Assembly: GCA_011390885.1 (NCBI GenBank)
Contig: JAABRO010000022.1
Location: forward strand, 124,001-188,000
DNA length: 64,000 nt
Origin: Gemmatimonas sp.
GTDB lineage: Bacteria > Gemmatimonadota > Gemmatimonadetes > Gemmatimonadales > Gemmatimonadaceae
Direction of reading: 5' to 3'
Positions within the stretch are counted from its first letter, which is position 1. The number at the start of each line of letters is the position of its first letter. Positions 17,492 through 25,353 of the stretch are shown here, in pieces. The position numbers were made by a program, and so were the translations under genes. Under the pieces are notes generated by a model, which ran no database searches, was not told where the DNA came from, and saw only the letters and a program-made list of their open reading frames with translations.

Positions 17492-18394
17492 TCAGCGAAC
17501 GCGCCACTGCCCGGTGAGACGCACCGTGAACGCATCGCCGGCCATCCCGGACGCGAGCACGCCGACGGCGCCACGCTCGCCGAGCGCGCGGTCCACTCCG
17601 AGCATGGCGGTCGCCCGCGTGTATTCGCCCTTCACGCGCGTTGCGTCGAGCACGCCGAATCCGTTGCGAAAGCCCACCTGGAAGCGCGGTCGGAGGTGTG
17701 CGGCACCGAGACCGGCACGCAGCCGCCAATCCGCCCCGACCTGCTGCGCGCCAAGCAGTTCGACCCCGAACACGTTGGGCGCGTAGCGGTCGGTCGACGG
17801 CTCCGTGCCGAAGCAGGGTTGCAGCGGATCCTGCTGCAGCGCACTGCGCGCACAGGTCACCGGCCCGTCCACCCACCCGATGGTGGCGTGCAAGCGCAGC
17901 GCTGCGTGCAGCGGTCCACGCGCGAACAGCGCGCGGCTCAGCGCCAGGCCGAGCAGCGACGGCGTCGCGTCTGCAACGGTGACCGGTGGCAGGTAGCTCA
18001 CCTCCGCCATCAGGTCGAGCGGCAGGCCGATCGCCAGCCGAGGCCGGGGCAACACCGGGCTCAGCCCCGTGTTCTGTCCCTTGTCGAGGAAGCAGTCCTC
18101 GGCGCGGCGCACCGCGGCGCCGGGCTGTGGCACGGCGGCGAGCTCCAGGGCCACGACGACCTGCCCGGGCTCGAGCGAGGTCGCGGGCAGTGCGGCATGG
18201 AAACCCAGGGGCAGCGCAAACCAGCGCAGCAGGCGGGCCTCCGCGCTCGACGCGGAGGGTCGGCAGGTGCTCTGGGCGTCGAGGGGGGTCATGCCGACCG
18301 TGAGCGTGCCCAGCGCCGCGAACAGCGCGGCGAGGAGCCGGTGCCCGACCGCGCCGCTTCCCATGAGCGCGGGCAGCGCGCGGCCCGGGCTCAT
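17492..18394 (-). CDS. Secreted outer-membrane-like hypothetical protein
   Basis: 300 residues from the ATG at 18394, which overlaps the Rieske gene stop (ATGA). A hydrophobic leader ([23 protein letters not shown]) fits a signal peptide. The mature part alternates hydrophobic and polar residues in strand-length blocks ([86 protein letters not shown]), typical of outer-membrane beta-barrels. Four or more Cys are present. No family recognised. Translational coupling to a secreted Rieske protein suggests a joint role. Confidence 0.7.
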   Translation of the reverse strand: MSPGRALPALMGSGAVGHRLLAALFAALGTLTVGMTPLDAQSTCRPSASSAEARLLRWFALPLGFHAALPATSLEPGQVVVALELAAVPQPGAAVRRAEDCFLDKGQNTGLSPVLPRPRLAIGLPLDLMAEVSYLPPVTVADATPSLLGLALSRALFARGPLHAALRLHATIGWVDGPVTCARSALQQDPLQPCFGTEPSTDRYAPNVFGVELLGAQQVGADWRLRAGLGAAHLRPRFQVGFRNGFGVLDATRVKGEYTRATAMLGVDRALGERGAVGVLASGMAGDAFTVRLTGQWRVR

Positions 18395-18939
18395 GCCGTG
18401 GTCACGCGCAGGATGCCCGCCGCGGCATCCAGGCTGACCGGATAGCTTCGCAGCCCCTGTGCGGCGGGACCGTTCACGACGCGACCCTGTGTGTCGAACT
18501 GCGAGCCGTGGCATCGGCAGGTAATGCGACCGGCCGCGAACTCGCTGACGAGGCACCCCGCATGGGTGCAGACGGCCGTGAAGGCGCGAAAGTCGTTGGC
18601 GGCGACGCGTACGATCACGGTGGCGGGTGCCGCGGTCACGAGGAGGAAGCCGTTGGGCGCCGAAAGGGCCGGCACTTGCGCCAGTTCGACGCGCAGCCCC
18701 GCTCCGTCTCGCGTCACCCCGGCCGGCAGCGCGCCGGGGGCACCGCCGGGGGTGCCAGGCGTCGTGCCGGTAGTCGGCGAGGCCGGGTCGCCACCACTGC
18801 ACGCCGCGAGCAGGGCACCGATCGCGGTTGCACCGGCGGCGGTGACGAAGCCGCGCCGGTCGACGAGCGTCACGGCCGCGGGCACGCGGGCGTCATCCAT
18901 TGGCACATCGCCCGAGTCCGGGCGCGAAGAGCGGGTCAT
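18391..18939 (-). CDS. Secreted Rieske [2Fe-2S] protein, Tat-type leader
   Basis: 182 residues (ATG 18939; ATG 18900 also possible). The leader [21 protein letters not shown] combines a near-canonical twin-arginine motif with a lipobox, implying folded export through Tat with the cluster in place, then lipid anchoring. A Pro/Gly/Thr-rich tether (about 50-75) precedes the Rieske domain: CTHAGC (C124, H126, C129) and CRCHGSQF (C141, C143, H144). Cluster ligands should be C124, H126, C141 and H144, with C129-C143 as the disulfide seen in high-potential Rieske proteins. No cytochrome b or oxygenase subunit is adjacent, so its redox partner is unknown. Confidence 0.92.
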   Translation of the reverse strand: MTRSSRPDSGDVPMDDARVPAAVTLVDRRGFVTAAGATAIGALLAACSGGDPASPTTGTTPGTPGGAPGALPAGVTRDGAGLRVELAQVPALSAPNGFLLVTAAPATVIVRVAANDFRAFTAVCTHAGCLVSEFAAGRITCRCHGSQFDTQGRVVNGPAAQGLRSYPVSLDAAAGILRVTTA

Positions 18940-18973
18940 TCGACAGAGGGCGTGAGGTTCGTGGCTCCGCAGG

Positions 18974-20191
18974 TCACGTCGCGAACCGCGACGAGCGCGC
19001 GGGAGCTACAGCTGGCAACGCCGCGCGGTTCCCGCGGCGCCGCACATCCGCCGACCCGCCGGTCGGCAGCACGCGGTGTCGCTCCGCCAGCGCGAGCACG
19101 CGGACGGCGATGTCACGCGCCGCCTGCGGCTTGCCGAGCTGGAGGGCGGCCGCTGCGGCCTGCCCTCGCGCCGCCTCAGCCAGCGGCCCCTCCGTCCAGG
19201 CGCGCGCCCGCGACACCACCTCCGCCACGGAGGGCGCCCACACGCCGGCACCAGCATCCACGACGAAGCGCACGTTGCCCGTCTCCTGCCCCGGAATCGC
19301 GCCGGTGAGCACCAGTGGCGCGCCGGCCGCGAACGCTTCACTGATCGTGCCCGGGCCGGCCTTCGTGATCACCATCGATGCGGCCCGGAACATGGTCTCG
19401 AGGCCCTGCACGAAGCCGTACACGTGCACCGTGCCGCGCCACGCGCGCGCGCGGAGGCGCTCGGCCAGCGCCACGTTGCGCCCCGCGACCACCGCGAGGT
19501 CGCACGACAGGCCGGCCGCATCGAGGGCCACGGCGATCTGCTCGAGGGGACCCACGCCGTCGCCGCCGCCCATGAGCAGCAGCGTGGGGCGCACCCGGCT
19601 CCACCCCAGGCGTTCCTCGAGCTGGGCCCGGTCACCCGGCTGTGCGGCGAAGTGCGGGGAGACCGGCACCCCGTGCACCTCGATGCGTGATGCCGGCACG
19701 CCACAGGCGATCGCCCGCGCCCGCGCGATGTCCGTGGGCACCGAGAGCAGCGCGGCACCCCGGTGATACCACGACGCATGCCCGCTCGCGAGGTCCGTCA
19801 CGACCACCACGAGCGGCACGTCGGGAAAGACGCGGCGGAGCGGCGCGGTGAGCAGCGGGTGCGTGGACACCACCACATCGGGCTGCGCGCCGGCCGCGAG
19901 GTCGCGGAATGTGCGGCGCAGCGCCGGCCACGCGAGCGTCTGCAACGTGGCCGTGCAGGCGACCGTGTCGGTGAGGCGAAATCCTCCGCGCCACAGCCAG
20001 GACGCACCGTTCACAACGCGCGGGTACGCGCCGGCCAGCCGGTCGAACGGCCAGCGGTGGCTCAGCGCGTACGGGTCCACGGCCTGCAGCGAGGTCGCCG
20101 GCGCAATCGAGCGCAGCGCGTCGCGCAGTGCGGTGGCCGCCGCCCGATGCCCACCACCGGTGTCCGAGAATGCCAGCAGGACGCTGCTCAT
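18974..20191 (-). CDS. MGDG-synthase/MurG-like glycosyltransferase
   Basis: 405 residues from the ATG at 20191. The N-terminal half matches the MGDG synthase N-domain ([23 protein letters not shown], then [16 protein letters not shown] and [18 protein letters not shown]). The C-terminal half is a GT28-type nucleotide-sugar domain ([76 protein letters not shown]). Such enzymes add glucose or galactose to diacylglycerol at the inner face of the membrane, so this is a probable glycolipid synthase. The C-terminal tail is Arg-rich. Its start lies 17 bp past a Rho-independent terminator, so its promoter must overlap that hairpin or lie further upstream. Confidence 0.9.
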   Translation of the reverse strand: MSSVLLAFSDTGGGHRAAATALRDALRSIAPATSLQAVDPYALSHRWPFDRLAGAYPRVVNGASWLWRGGFRLTDTVACTATLQTLAWPALRRTFRDLAAGAQPDVVVSTHPLLTAPLRRVFPDVPLVVVVTDLASGHASWYHRGAALLSVPTDIARARAIACGVPASRIEVHGVPVSPHFAAQPGDRAQLEERLGWSRVRPTLLLMGGGDGVGPLEQIAVALDAAGLSCDLAVVAGRNVALAERLRARAWRGTVHVYGFVQGLETMFRAASMVITKAGPGTISEAFAAGAPLVLTGAIPGQETGNVRFVVDAGAGVWAPSVAEVVSRARAWTEGPLAEAARGQAAAAALQLGKPQAARDIAVRVLALAERHRVLPTGGSADVRRRGNRAALPAVAPARSSRFAT

Positions 20192-20207
20192 GCGGCGTAC
20201 GAAAACA

Positions 20208-20240
20208 GGACGGGACCGCGGCAGCGCCACGGTCCCGTCC
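20208..20240 (-). terminator. Rho-independent terminator of the LVIVD gene
   Basis: Perfect 11-bp stem GGACGGGACCG (20208-20218) / CGGTCCCGTCC (20230-20240). On the minus strand it is followed directly by TGTTTTCG, a good T-tract. It ends 17 bp before the glycosyltransferase start. Confidence 0.85.
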
Positions 20241-20297
20241 CGATTGCGTCACGGCGCGCCGCGCCCCCATGAGGGTGCCGCCGTCACGGCGACGCTG

Positions 20298-22247
20298 TCA
20301 GCGCGACGCCGCCGCCAAGTCACGCACGGAAGCGGCCAGCGTGCGGACCTTGGCCGCATCGCGCGAACCGGTCACGTCGCCGTCGAGCTGCGACGCAAGC
20401 TGCGTGAGCGCCGTGCCACGCGCCGCCCCGCTCGCGCGCTCCGCGCCCTGCAGCGCGCTGCGCACCGCCGACAGGCGCGACGACGACAGGCCGCCCGAAC
20501 GCTCCAGCTGGTCCACGTAGGCGCGCACCACCGCGAACGACGGGGCCCACGTGTACTGCGGCTGCCCCTGCGGATTCAGGTACTCGAGCCGCACCGACTT
20601 CGCCGCGTCGATCTCGTTCTGCGAGAGATGTTCGCTCGGCACGAGCTCGAAGATGTCGAGGCCGCGCGCGATCTCGGAGTTCACGATCAGGCCGTTGTAC
20701 CAGTACACCGACCACGTGCCGCCCATTTCCATCTTCGTGGCATCGATCGGGCCGCGGTCGTGATACGCGATCTCGAACGGGCGCTTCGCATCCGTCCAGT
20801 CGAAGAGCGAGATGCCGCCCTGGTACCACGACTGCACCATGATGTCGCGCCCCGGCACCGGGATCATGGAGCCGTTGTGCGCCACGCAGTTCTCCTCGGG
20901 CGTCTGCGCGGCCGGCAGCTTGTAGTAGCTCTGGAACACCATCTGCCCGTTCTCGATCGTGAAGATCGCGTTCGCGCCCCACTCCTTCGGATCATCCACG
21001 CGGCACTTGGGCGCGCTGCCACCACCCCACTCGTCGGTGAACAGCACCTTCGTGCCATCGTTGTTGAACGTGGCCGAGTGCCAGTAGGAGAAGTTGGAGT
21101 CGGCCACGGCCGCGATGCGACGCGGATTGGCCGGGTCCTTGATGTCGAGCAGCAGGCCGTACCCTTCGCACGCGCCGCCCGCCAAGCCGATGGCCGGATA
21201 GAGCGTGACGTCGTGACACTGGTTCGGCCCGCCCGCACCCTCGCCGCCCATCATCTGGGCGATCATCATCGGGATCGCCGCGCGCAGCGTGGCGCTGTCG
21301 GCCGCCGTGGGCGCACCCGTGCCGCCGCGCTGCCGCATGATCGCCGCGAGCTGCTGCGCCGCGAACGCGTCGGGGAGGATCATCGTCTCGCCGATCGCCG
21401 GGATTTCGGCCACGAACGCGCCACGTGCCTTGGCGGCGTCGATCTCACGCCGGTCGGCCGGCGCCATGCCGTGACGCGGCGGAGCGGCCAGCCCCTCGAA
21501 GATGCGCGGCGAGCCCACGATCGCCGCCTTCGACGGATCGGCGAGCGGCACCTTGATCACTTCGATGCGGAACATCGCCGAGTTCGGGTTCGTGCTCGGG
21601 CTGCCGGCCGAGCAGCCAGGCAGTTCACCTTCCGGGCGCACCGGCGCCGATCCCGACACGTACACGTACACGTTCTCGGTGTCCTTCGGGTCGACGAGCA
21701 CCGAGTGCGTGTGCGAGCCGCGGCACGTCTGCACGTTGCCGATGTAGCGCGGATTGGCGATGTCGCTGATGTCGAAGATGCGGATGCCGCGCAGGCGGTC
21801 CTTGCTCACGGCCGTCTGCACGCCTTCGGTGCCGCAGTCGAGGCGTCCCTCCATGCCTTCGCCCGAGACGAACAGCAGGTTGCGGTACACCGACACGTCG
21901 CTCTGCGACGCCGGGCACACGAACTCCTTCACCAGCGCCGGCCGCGCCGGGTTGGCGATGTCCCACACCTGGAAGCCGTTGTAGCTCCCCTGGATCACCT
22001 GGGTGCCGCGGAAGGCGAGGTCGGTGTTGGTCTTGCCCAGGAACGCCGCGGGCGGCGGCGTGGTGGACACGAGGCGCAGGTTGCTGATCGCCTCGCCGGC
22101 GTCGAACAGGCCGGCCTTGAGGCCGACGCGCGGATCGGCGGCCGCAGCCCGAGGGGCCGGGGCCGTGGACGGCGACGACGCCGGTGCGCAGGCCGCCGCG
22201 GCAGCGAGCGCCAGCGCGGTCAGTGCGAAGGAGTGACGGTGTGACAT
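20298..22247 (-). CDS. LVIVD-repeat lipoprotein, copy B
   Basis: 649 residues from the ATG at 22247. The leader ends in a lipobox-like AAAAAC (C20), so it is probably lipid-anchored. LVIVD-type beta-propeller units recur: IQGSYNGFQVWDIANPARPALVKEF, RGIRIFDISDIANPRYIGNV, GLLLDIKDPANPRRIAAV. Blocks strictly shared with copy A include GSHTHS, CHDVTLYPA, WHSATFNNDGTKVLFTDEWGGG, ENCVAHNGSMIPVPGRDIMVQSWYQGG and LVPSEHLSQNEI. A helical C-terminal segment ends the protein. The chemistry is unknown; conserved Cys/His blocks hint at metal or redox roles. It follows a DUF305 gene, as copy A does. Confidence 0.88.
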   Translation of the reverse strand: MSHRHSFALTALALAAAAACAPASSPSTAPAPRAAAADPRVGLKAGLFDAGEAISNLRLVSTTPPPAAFLGKTNTDLAFRGTQVIQGSYNGFQVWDIANPARPALVKEFVCPASQSDVSVYRNLLFVSGEGMEGRLDCGTEGVQTAVSKDRLRGIRIFDISDIANPRYIGNVQTCRGSHTHSVLVDPKDTENVYVYVSGSAPVRPEGELPGCSAGSPSTNPNSAMFRIEVIKVPLADPSKAAIVGSPRIFEGLAAPPRHGMAPADRREIDAAKARGAFVAEIPAIGETMILPDAFAAQQLAAIMRQRGGTGAPTAADSATLRAAIPMMIAQMMGGEGAGGPNQCHDVTLYPAIGLAGGACEGYGLLLDIKDPANPRRIAAVADSNFSYWHSATFNNDGTKVLFTDEWGGGSAPKCRVDDPKEWGANAIFTIENGQMVFQSYYKLPAAQTPEENCVAHNGSMIPVPGRDIMVQSWYQGGISLFDWTDAKRPFEIAYHDRGPIDATKMEMGGTWSVYWYNGLIVNSEIARGLDIFELVPSEHLSQNEIDAAKSVRLEYLNPQGQPQYTWAPSFAVVRAYVDQLERSGGLSSSRLSAVRSALQGAERASGAARGTALTQLASQLDGDVTGSRDAAKVRTLAASVRDLAAASR

Positions 22248-22317
22248 GAGAGATCGGTGGGAGTGAACGAACAGCGGCGCGCGCCGGCGATCCGGGGGCG
22301 CGCCACGAACCACGGAC

Positions 22318-23004
22318 TCAGCGCCCCGACGGCCCCATGGCGTCGAGCATGCGCTGCATGCGCGCGACCTCGGTGGTCTGGTCCACCTGCACGTCGGACG
22401 CGAACTTGAACACCTCGGCATCCTGGCCGGCGCCGTCGGTCGCGAACAGCGTCTGCACCATCGTGACCGCGCCCTTGTGGTGCGCGATCATGAAGGTGAG
22501 GAAGAGGCGATCGAACGCGGGGCCGCGCGCGGCGGCGAGCTCCGCGAGCTGCGCCTCGGTGAGCATGCCGGGCATGGTGCCATGGTGCGCGTGCGACTCG
22601 CCCGCGCCGTGCACCATCACGGTGTGCCCGCTGATGTGCACCTCGGGCGCCGGCTGGGCACGGTCGCGCAACCACGATTGCATGAGCGCGATCTCGTCAC
22701 GCTGCGCGTTGATGATGCGCGCCGCGAGCGTGCGGATCTCCGGGCTCGCGCCGTTCGTCGGCGCCAGGTTGGACATGGCCACCGCCTGCGCGTGATGGCC
22801 GATCATGTCCGTCATGAAGCGCACGTCGGCGGGCGTGAATCGCATCCGCGCGCTGTCCCGCCGTGCGCGGAAGATGGTTTCCATCTCGGCGCTCGAGAGC
22901 GCGGGCCGACGCGATCCCGCCTCGGAGGCCGGGCGCACGGACGCGCGGTGACAGGCGCCGGTGGTGGCGAGCAGCAGCGCGAGCAGGGGGACGAGGGGAC
23001 GCAT
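22318..23004 (-). CDS. DUF305 lipoprotein, copy B
   Basis: 228 residues with a lipoprotein leader (ATTGAC, C18). DUF305 is a four-helix, ferritin-like domain carrying two HH motifs: DMIGHHAQAVAM (H70/H71) and MIAHHKGAVTM (H175/H176), with VDQTTEVARMQRML at the end. A His-rich insert (ISGHTVMVHGAGESHAHHG) lies between. DUF305 proteins such as cyanobacterial CopM bind copper outside the cytoplasm, so metal handling is likely. It lies 70 bp upstream of LVIVD copy B on the same strand and is presumably co-transcribed. Confidence 0.88.
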   Translation of the reverse strand: MRPLVPLLALLLATTGACHRASVRPASEAGSRRPALSSAEMETIFRARRDSARMRFTPADVRFMTDMIGHHAQAVAMSNLAPTNGASPEIRTLAARIINAQRDEIALMQSWLRDRAQPAPEVHISGHTVMVHGAGESHAHHGTMPGMLTEAQLAELAAARGPAFDRLFLTFMIAHHKGAVTMVQTLFATDGAGQDAEVFKFASDVQVDQTTEVARMQRMLDAMGPSGR

Positions 23005-23045
23005 GCGAGCGGGCCGGTAGGTCAGTTTCCGACGGCCGCCGCGGG

Positions 23046-23396
23046 TCAGCGCAGCAGCAGCCACTGCAGGAAGGTACCCACCAGCGACATCACAAGTGCA
23101 CCCACCAGCGCCGACCCGAACGACCGCACCTCGAGGGCATCGGTCAGCTTGCCCGTGAGCGAGAGCAGGATGGCGTTGATGATCCAGCGCGTGAGGAACG
23201 CCAGGAGCCAGGCCAGTCCCAGGGTCGCGATCGCGAACACCGTGAAGAACAGCCAGCCGAGCAGCGCATTGAGCACGCCGAAGATGGCCGCGGCCCAGAT
23301 CGCGCCGCCGAAGCTGCGCACCTTGATCCCCGGCAGGATGGCGGCGGTGACCCAGACGGACACCGACAGGATGAGCCACGAGAGGAGGAGGTTCAT
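23046..23396 (-). CDS. Phage-holin-IV-like four-TM membrane protein
   Basis: 116 residues, almost entirely four membrane segments, with the family signature ILPGIKVRSFGGAIWAAAIFGVLNALLGWLF and ILLSLTGKLTDALEVRSFGSALVGALVMSLV. The name 'phage holin family' (Mycobacterial 4 TMS holin superfamily) reflects homology only: no phage genes are nearby and such proteins are widespread chromosomal genes of unknown role. It precedes the DUF305 copy B gene by 41 bp and is divergent from the hybrid histidine kinase. Confidence 0.85.
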   Translation of the reverse strand: MNLLLSWLILSVSVWVTAAILPGIKVRSFGGAIWAAAIFGVLNALLGWLFFTVFAIATLGLAWLLAFLTRWIINAILLSLTGKLTDALEVRSFGSALVGALVMSLVGTFLQWLLLR

Positions 23397-23476
23397 GTCT
23401 GTCCTTACGTCCCCGCCCGCCCGGGGGTTTCGCCCGGCTCAGGTCCGGCCAGCCGAGGACCGATACTCCCAGCGGT

Positions 23477-25291
23477 ATGGCTTCGCCGACCACCCTCGCG
23501 TCCGACACCTCCCCCCTGCCCCGACCGCACCCGCGCTGGCGGGCGCCGCTGCTGGCACTCGTGGGGCACATCCTGGTCGAGGATGGGGAACTCATCGCGC
23601 GCTGGCGCGCCCGGCTCACGGCGAGCCTGCTCCTCGCGGCCGCCACGCTCGGCCTGCTGCCCGCCGTCTCCACGATCATCGTGAGCCTGCGCGATGGCCT
23701 GTGGCCCATGGTGGTGCTCGACAGCACGCTGGTCGCCCTGGTCTACACGCTGCTCCTGTCACGGCGCGTCACCAACCGGTGGCGCAACCTCTTCCTCACG
23801 CTGGCGAGCTTCTCCGTTGGCGTGCTGGCCCTCGCCACGCTGGGGCCGTTCTCCACCGCCCTCACCTGGCTGCTCGTCAGCGTCTTTCTCTCCACGTTCC
23901 TGCTCGGCCCCAGGGTCTCGGTCGCACTCGGGGTCGCCGTGGTCTTCGTGCTGGCGGGCGTCGCGATCGGAATCGGCGCGGACGCCTTCGCCTGGTCCGT
24001 GGGCGATCCGAACGCCATGTCGCGCTGGATGCTCACCGCGTTCGACTTCTTCTTCCTGATGGTGATCTTCGGCGGCGCGAACAGCCTCATCATCCAGGTG
24101 CTCGAGAAGGAGGATCGGGCGCGCGTGCTCGCCGAGTCCCGGCTCGCGGAAGGCCGGCGCAATGAAGCGCTCGGCACGCTCGCCGGCGGGATCGCGCACG
24201 ACTTCAACAACCTGCTCGTGCCCATGCTGGTCAACGTGGAGTCGGTGCGCGATGCGCTGCCCCCGCACAGCGCGGAAGCCCGCGCGCTGAGCGATGCGCA
24301 CCGCTCGGCGGAGCGCGCGCGCGACCTGGTGCAGCGCATCCTGTCGTTCGGTCGCGGTGTCGACGCCGTGCGGACCCGGCTCGACCTGCGTGCGGCGGCG
24401 CAGGATGTCCTCGGCCTCGCCCGACTCTCGGCACCGCAGGGCGTCGAGCTCGTGATGCACGGGGCACCGGTCGAAGCGGTGCATGCCTCGGTCGCCGAGC
24501 TGCATCAGGTGGTGCACAACCTGGTGACCAACGCCATCCACGCCGTACGCCCACCGGGCACGGTCATCGTCGAGGTGCAGCCCATGGAGCGCGCGGGCGC
24601 GCCGTGGGTCCAGCTGCAGGTACGCGACACCGGCATCGGCATGGACGCCGAGACGCGCGAGCGCATCTTCGACCCGTACTTCTCCACGCGGGCGCCGGGG
24701 CGCGGCACCGGACTCGGACTCCCGATCGTGCGCAGCATCGTCAGCTCGCTCGGCGGGGAGGTGAGCGTGACCAGCCGTGCGGGAGCGGGCAGCACGTTCA
24801 CCGTCGTGCTCCCGGCGTCGGAGCGCCCGTCGCGACCGCTCGGCGCGCAGCTGACACCCGCCCGGGCCACGCCCGCGGCGGTCGTGCCGCTCGGGACGCA
24901 TGTGCTCCTCGTGGACGACGAGGCCAGTGTGCGACGAGCGACCGAGCGCCTGCTGGAAGCCCTGGGCTGCCGCGTCACCGTGGCCACGAGCGCGTCAGCC
25001 GCGCTCGAGCTGCTGGCCTCGGGCAGCCGCCCGATCGATCTCGTGCTGACGGACCATCGCATGCCGGGCCGCTCCGGCGTGGAGCTGCTGGGCGACATGC
25101 GCGCGCTGGCCGCACCGCCACCGGGCGTGCTCATGAGCGGCCATCTCGACGAGGCCCTCCACGACGGACGTGCTCTCGACGGGGTGGTCCTGCTCTGCAA
25201 GCCGTTCTCCCGGGCCGAACTCGCAGCCGCGATCGTCGGCGCGCTCACCGGCGCGCCGGCACGGGACGACGACCGAGTGGCCGCGCCGTGA
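23477..25291 (+). CDS. Hybrid histidine kinase with C-terminal receiver
   Basis: 604 residues. Five to six membrane segments (about 50-208) form the input region without a recognised ligand domain. They are followed by a short coiled linker, the phosphoacceptor helix GTLAGGIAHDFNNLL (H241), the N-box VHNLVTNAIHAV, the G1 box DTGIGMD and G2 box GTGLGLPIV. A receiver domain follows, with VDDE at about 479-482 and the acceptor D526 in LVLTDHRMPG. The H-box is of the NtrB-like/HWE-distinct 'AHDFNN' type often found in hybrid kinases. No response regulator gene is adjacent; it lies between the two DUF305/LVIVD modules and may respond to the same stimulus, but this is inference. Confidence 0.92.
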   Translation: MASPTTLASDTSPLPRPHPRWRAPLLALVGHILVEDGELIARWRARLTASLLLAAATLGLLPAVSTIIVSLRDGLWPMVVLDSTLVALVYTLLLSRRVTNRWRNLFLTLASFSVGVLALATLGPFSTALTWLLVSVFLSTFLLGPRVSVALGVAVVFVLAGVAIGIGADAFAWSVGDPNAMSRWMLTAFDFFFLMVIFGGANSLIIQVLEKEDRARVLAESRLAEGRRNEALGTLAGGIAHDFNNLLVPMLVNVESVRDALPPHSAEARALSDAHRSAERARDLVQRILSFGRGVDAVRTRLDLRAAAQDVLGLARLSAPQGVELVMHGAPVEAVHASVAELHQVVHNLVTNAIHAVRPPGTVIVEVQPMERAGAPWVQLQVRDTGIGMDAETRERIFDPYFSTRAPGRGTGLGLPIVRSIVSSLGGEVSVTSRAGAGSTFTVVLPASERPSRPLGAQLTPARATPAAVVPLGTHVLLVDDEASVRRATERLLEALGCRVTVATSASAALELLASGSRPIDLVLTDHRMPGRSGVELLGDMRALAAPPPGVLMSGHLDEALHDGRALDGVVLLCKPFSRAELAAAIVGALTGAPARDDDRVAAP

Positions 25292-25308
25292 GCACGGCGT
25301 AGCGCCGC

Positions 25309-25341
25309 CCGCTCCCGCATCGCGACGCGATGCGGGAGCGG
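25309..25341. terminator. Bidirectional hairpin terminator
   Basis: Perfect 15-bp stem CCGCTCCCGCATCGC (25309-25323) / GCGATGCGGGAGCGG (25327-25341) with loop GAC, between the convergent histidine kinase and LVIVD copy A genes. Confidence 0.8.
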
Positions 25342-25353
25342 TGGTCGTGACGG

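Noticed and set aside
19848..22244. 798-codon plus-strand open frame
   Set aside because: Antisense to the LVIVD and glycosyltransferase genes; the translation is Arg/His/Ala-rich without domains, a GC-driven shadow.
23046..23396. Phage origin suggested by the holin-family name
   Set aside because: No integrase, capsid, lysin or attachment site nearby; the four-TM family is common on chromosomes.
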